From: Saprospiraceae bacterium
Lineage (GTDB): Bacteria > Bacteroidota > Bacteroidia > Chitinophagales > Saprospiraceae
Length of the DNA stretch: 11,913 nt
Direction of reading: 5' to 3'
Assembly: GCA_016710585.1 (NCBI GenBank)
Contig: JADJVN010000048.1
Span: forward strand, 1 to 11,913
Shown here: positions 9,049-11,913 of the stretch, in pieces
How positions within the stretch are numbered: the stretch's first letter is position 1
How the letters are laid out: the number at the start of each line of letters is the position of its first letter
Position numbers and translations under genes: made by a program
Notes under the pieces: generated by a model
Told to the model about the DNA's origin: nothing
The model's database searches: none
The model's input: the letters and a program-made list of their open reading frames with translations, nothing else

Positions 9049-9084
9049 GAGGTCGGGCCGCTCGGTTCCGGCCTCTTTTTTTTT
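9049..9084 (+). terminator. GC-rich Rho-independent terminator with no visible upstream gene
   Basis: GAGGTCGG (9049-9056) pairs with CCGGCCTC (9068-9075), 8 bp with one wobble, around an 11-nt loop, followed directly by nine T (9076-9084). It is by far the most GC-rich patch in the neighbourhood. No plus-strand gene is recognisable between the rpsT terminator and this point, so the transcript it ends is unknown. Confidence 0.8.
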
Positions 9085-9116
9085 GAGTTTGTTATAACAC
9101 TGATTTCAAAGGATTA

Positions 9117-9147
9117 TAGTAGTTAGTTGTTAGTGCTTAGTAGTTAG
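9117..9147. repeat. Short direct repeat TAGTAGTTAG
   Basis: Two exact copies of TAGTAGTTAG at 9117-9126 and 9138-9147, with the related TAGTTGTTAG overlapping the first. It is a low-complexity TAGT-rich patch between the orphan terminator and the GNAT gene's 3' end. Confidence 0.6.
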
Positions 9148-9172
9148 ATTGTTGTCAATACTTGAAATAAGT

Positions 9173-9586
9173 TTAGATGAGCGTAGGACTAGAATCTAAG
9201 AAGACTAAAAATTTATGAGAACCAATGTTACGCACATAGGTATTAAGTTCGACAGTTTTACATTCATTTTCTTTGGCCCATTGTTCTATATATTCAAAAA
9301 AGAGTTTACCAAGTCCTTTAGATTGGTATTCTTTATCTATGAGCACATTGTCCACTTCAAGTTGTTTTCCAGAGTAGAATCTTACAGTGATCCACCCGCT
9401 TGAGATTCCAATCAATTTATCTCCAATATAGATTCCAAAGCAATGGTAGGTCGGCATCTGAAACATTTGTTGTAAATACTTTTGCAACTGATCTTCAGAG
9501 AACTTTGGATTAAGTTGGACCCCTAACTTAGCTATCTCAGGGATTTGATTTTGATTTAATATTTTAAATTGAGGGGCAAGATTCAT
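9173..9586 (-). CDS. GNAT-family N-acetyltransferase
   Basis: Cytosolic acetyl-CoA-dependent N-acetyltransferase; the substrate cannot be told. It is an open frame of 137 residues starting at 9586. The acetyl-CoA-binding motif A is clear: a strand LEVDNVLIDKEY (about 76-87) followed by QSKGLG (88-93), matching Q/RxxGxG/A, then the helix KLFFEYIEQWAKENE. The next strand TVELNTYVRN and helix start IGSHKF (about 111-126) are motif B. Normally a further strand and F-Y...GF follow, but here the end reads SSPTLI, so a frame error around 9205-9215 may have replaced the true C-terminus. Otherwise this is the best-preserved frame in the window. It starts 16 nt after the stop of the upstream unknown gene and probably shares its transcript. 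Confidence 0.85.
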   Translation of the reverse strand: MNLAPQFKILNQNQIPEIAKLGVQLNPKFSEDQLQKYLQQMFQMPTYHCFGIYIGDKLIGISSGWITVRFYSGKQLEVDNVLIDKEYQSKGLGKLFFEYIEQWAKENECKTVELNTYVRNIGSHKFLVFLDSSPTLI

Positions 9587-9602
9587 AACTACTTTTTATA
9601 TT

Positions 9603-10705
9603 TTATACAGAATGGTTATCCAAAAGCCATTTCAATAGCTCTATTTTTTTTGATTTTTTATATACTCTAAATAATGAGTAGTAGGTTTCCTTACAGTAAT
9701 ATTTTTTAAGCAGAGAATACTTCATCTTATTACTTTGCCCTTGGCGAATAACCAATAGCCCATATCATTGTTAGCATTTGATGCTTTGAAAGATTGGAAT
9801 AAAAATCATCTCTAAGTTTTCAAAGTCTGGAATGTTAATTGGATAAAATGTAGAATCTTCCGTAGGTACTTTATAATGTCTTTTTGAAAATTTCAATTCC
9901 GATACTGATAAATTGGATACATCTTGATACGAATTTTCAGAATAATTGTAATACGATTTTTTTGATAAATAATCACCAAACTCTTGCTCTATTATTTTGT
10001 TTACCTCTCTTTCTTCTTGATAATTTTGGATTGCTTGCAAATCACTTTGATTTAAGAATTCAAAATCATCAATCAAAACTTGTCTGTCAATTTCAAATGA
10101 AGGATCAATGTCAATGATCCAACTTATTGTTTCTGCTCACGGCTTCTTAGAATGTCATTGTGAAAATTTTCTTTTTATAAATTTACTGATTATTTCTGAT
10201 TTAATAGGATACCTTAAAAGTCATTCAAGATTAATTCAGATTTCGAAATATTGCAACTTAACCATTCTTCCTCTTCTGAAGTTAACTCAAGATTAATCAA
10301 TAAGTAATTGCATATTTTTCTAACATTATTGAGTTGCCTATTGGGTATGAATTTGCTTTCTTCAAAAGTTTTCCAAAATAATTTAAATAAATTCTTTCTT
10401 ACTTTAATTTTTAGTGGTATGCTGGGTTTTATGATTTGGTTATAATATTCGTTAGACTTATTTAGACAAAAATATTGCTTAATTTTTTGCAGTAATGATA
10501 ATCTATTAATTCTATGTTTAGTAGTCCAATTCTCAAGTGCAAGGTTCACAAGTCTATCAAAGACGTTGGAATTAAACTTATAATTACACAGATAGTCACG
10601 ACTTTCTAAAAAGTCTTTATATGTGATTATCAAATCATCTTTTGGAAAAGGATTCTCAATTTCTAATATTGCTCGCCTTAACTCAATACTTCGGTTTTTA
10701 TTCAT
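9603..10705 (-). CDS. Unrecognised mostly helical protein of about 367 residues, frameshifted
   Basis: I do not recognise a family. The first frame runs from ATG 10705 for 163 residues: MNKNRSIELRRAILEIENPF, then TYKDFLESRDYLCN, FDRLVNLALENW, KVRKNLFKLFWKTFE and LTSEEEEWLSCNISKSELIL. After breaks near 10210-10140 it resumes as ETISWIIDIDPSFEIDRQVL, then IDDFEFLNQSDLQAIQNYQE and NKIIEQEFGDYLSKKSYYNY. A shift near 9810 gives LRDDFYSNLSKHQMLTMIWA and IGYSPRAK, and another near 9735 gives KMKYSLLKKYYCKETYYSLF with RVYKKSKKIELLKWLLDNHS, stop at 9603-9605. Pairs of amphipathic helices suggest a HEAT- or armadillo-like solenoid; this is an inference. It lies 57 nt after the nuclease gene and 16 nt before the GNAT gene, all on the same strand, so it is a likely functional partner of the nuclease. 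Confidence 0.7.
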
Positions 10706-10762
10706 TATTTATAGTTTCTCAATCAGTAAATATTTGATAATATTAATTTAAATTTCAGTTGT

Positions 10763-11913
10763 TTAAGGCTTATCCGCAATTGTCATTCCACATTTGGGCA
10801 ATGGATATCAAAAGATGCTCCAAGTAGATTCTAAATGATAATCCCAATAAGAACCATGTTTAAAGAGTTTGGTTTTGCAATTCCAGCAGTAATCGATATA
10901 AATTTTATGGTTCACAATCAGTTTCATTACATGTACAACTATAATGAAACCTGTTCTCTCCTCGTTGTATACTAATAATTTCACATTTTCCTTGCCACAG
11001 CTTACAAAATATATCGTTTTCTGGTTTTGGATCTATAATTTTATCATGCTTTGCATTATGTGATGGTTCAAGCATGAATTCAAGACTCAATGCCAAAGTT
11101 TCTTTTAAATGTCTGTCAATTGGTTTCAGTTCTATGTAACCATATTGGTGGAACGGAAATTTTATTTGTTTTGTTCTCACCTTCACCATAAAAAAATTCG
11201 TTCACCTCCGTGATTAGTATATTTATTATTTCTTTGCTCAAAATTCCCGTCTTTACAAGGATGAAGAATAAATATATAATTTCCATTTCCTCCATATTTA
11301 TTAATCATCTCAATTGTTTCGTAAACTATTGACTTTATAATTATAGTTTTGAATTTTGAATCAAGGATTAAATTTATTGACTGCCTGTTACATTTATTTC
11401 TAAAACGAAATCAGGTCTTTGTTTTCCGCATTGCTTCTGATAGTGCAGGGTAACTCGTCTACCAGCCAAACTATTTTTGAAATCAATTTTAGAATGCTCT
11501 GCGATTGTTTGTTTTTTCGGGTCAATGGCTTTCAAAAGTGCTGTTAGATCTTTTTGCTCATGCTCAAAGTGAAAACTTTCCTCCAACACTTTTATTTGAG
11601 TAATTAGGCACCACAACTCATAAACTTGTGGCATTTCTCTCAAACCAAACGATGTAACATTTTCGTAAAGGTCAAAAACTGCAATGTCTATTCTTTCCGA
11701 TTTCAACACATCCTTGTAGAAGCGAAGTGCATTTCTATAACTAATGTTTTGAATGAAAGTCATTGAAGGTTTGAATCCCTGAAAGTTCTTCCATTTTACT
11801 TCTTTATAAAAACTTGTTTTCAATCTTTGTTCAAGCAATGGTTTAAGTTCGGATTGCTCCACATTAAACTCACCAATGTTTTTAATTTGAAAATTTATCT
11901 TCTCAATTTTCTT
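10763..11913 (-). CDS. DUF2357/PD-(D/E)XK-type nuclease with Cys-pair zinc tail, 5' partial, frameshifted
   Basis: Probable DNA-cutting protein resembling the DUF2357 plus PDDEXK_7 (DUF524, McrC-like) family. The frame is open from the right edge, so the start is outside the window; the GTG at 11862 is internal. It reads FQGFKPSMTFIQN, FYKDVLKSERIDIAVFDLYE and MPQVYELWCLITQIKVLEES, then VTLHYQKQCGKQRPDFVLEI. A break near 11376 leads to INLILDSKFK, then KYGGNGNYIFILHPC. RPD (Asp at 11410-11412) and LDSK (Asp 11360-11362, Lys 11354-11356) fit the PD...(D/E)xK active site. A further break in a T7 run (11190-11196) leads to FPFHQYGYIELKPIDRHLKE. The tail has Cys groups FCKLWQGKC, CTCNETDC, YCWNC and HCPKCG, which look like zinc ribbons, with the stop at 10763-10765. 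About five frame breaks are needed. The family call is by eye from motif order; the nuclease fold is likely, the exact family less so. Confidence 0.68.

Larger units (their letters stand above)
8576..9172. other. Gene-poor spacer with two hairpins and one doubtful small ORF
   Basis: About 600 nt between the rpsT terminator and the GNAT gene. No homology-like protein segment is recognisable in any of the six frames. It holds a weak hairpin at 8702-8726, a possible 43-codon minus-strand ORF at 8851-8982, a GC-rich terminator at 9049-9084 with no visible upstream gene, and a TAGTAGTTAG direct repeat at 9117-9147. It may encode a small RNA, or a gene too damaged by errors to see. Confidence 0.5.

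Noticed and set aside
9043..9053. TTAAGGAGGT as a ribosome binding site
   Set aside because: It matches the Shine-Dalgarno consensus, but no start codon or open frame follows; it forms the 5' arm of the terminator hairpin.
9884..10296. Plus-strand ORFs of 77 and 62 residues
   Set aside because: They are antisense to the reconstructed helical protein and have no recognisable motifs.
11186..11200. Programmed frameshift at the T7 run (minus strand) in the nuclease gene
   Set aside because: One missing base in a homopolymer is the commonest long-read error, and similar breaks occur all over the window; no stimulatory structure is evident.
1..11913. CRISPR array, tRNA, rRNA or insertion sequence
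   Set aside because: I saw no regularly spaced repeats, no cloverleaf, no rRNA-like block and no transposase or flanking inverted repeats.

Overview
The window is AT-rich bacterial DNA, most likely from the phylum Bacteroidota. The evidence is a secreted protein with a type IX secretion (T9SS) C-terminal sorting domain, the Bacteroidota-type OstA-like envelope protein, a BatE-like TPR/SH3 protein, DUF4293 and DUF6428 proteins, and promoter-like TAnnTTTG boxes. Almost every gene is broken by single-base insertions or deletions, and some motifs also carry substitutions. This includes normally essential genes (rpsT and ahcY), and several breaks lie in homopolymers. The simplest reading is an unpolished long-read consensus, not real gene decay. 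I therefore delimited genes by following homology from frame to frame, and many are much longer than any single open frame.

Left part, plus strand (1-4629): the 3' end of a TerC-family membrane protein, a beta-class carbonic anhydrase, a small putative lipoprotein, S-adenosylhomocysteinase (ahcY) with its terminator, and a T9SS-sorted secreted protein.

Middle, minus strand (4659-7665): a tight run of OstA-like protein, BatE-like protein and DUF6428 protein, with 3-5 nt between genes, probably one operon concerned with the envelope. The DUF6428 protein ends in a Cys-rich tail. A divergent promoter region (about 7666-7775) separates this run from the plus-strand genes DUF4293 and rpsT. rpsT is followed by a very strong terminator. 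The stretch 8576-9172 is mostly gene-free but has two more hairpins, one of them a GC-rich orphan terminator.

Right part, minus strand (9173-11913): in transcription order, a 5'-truncated nuclease that looks like the DUF2357 / PD-(D/E)XK (McrC-like) family with a Cys-pair zinc-binding tail, then a mostly helical protein of about 367 residues that I do not recognise, then a GNAT acetyltransferase. The gaps are 57 and 16 nt. This is the accessory-looking part of the window and the best candidate for an undescribed defence-type gene set. Frame errors are clearly rarer here than on the left, so these genes can be reconstructed with more confidence.
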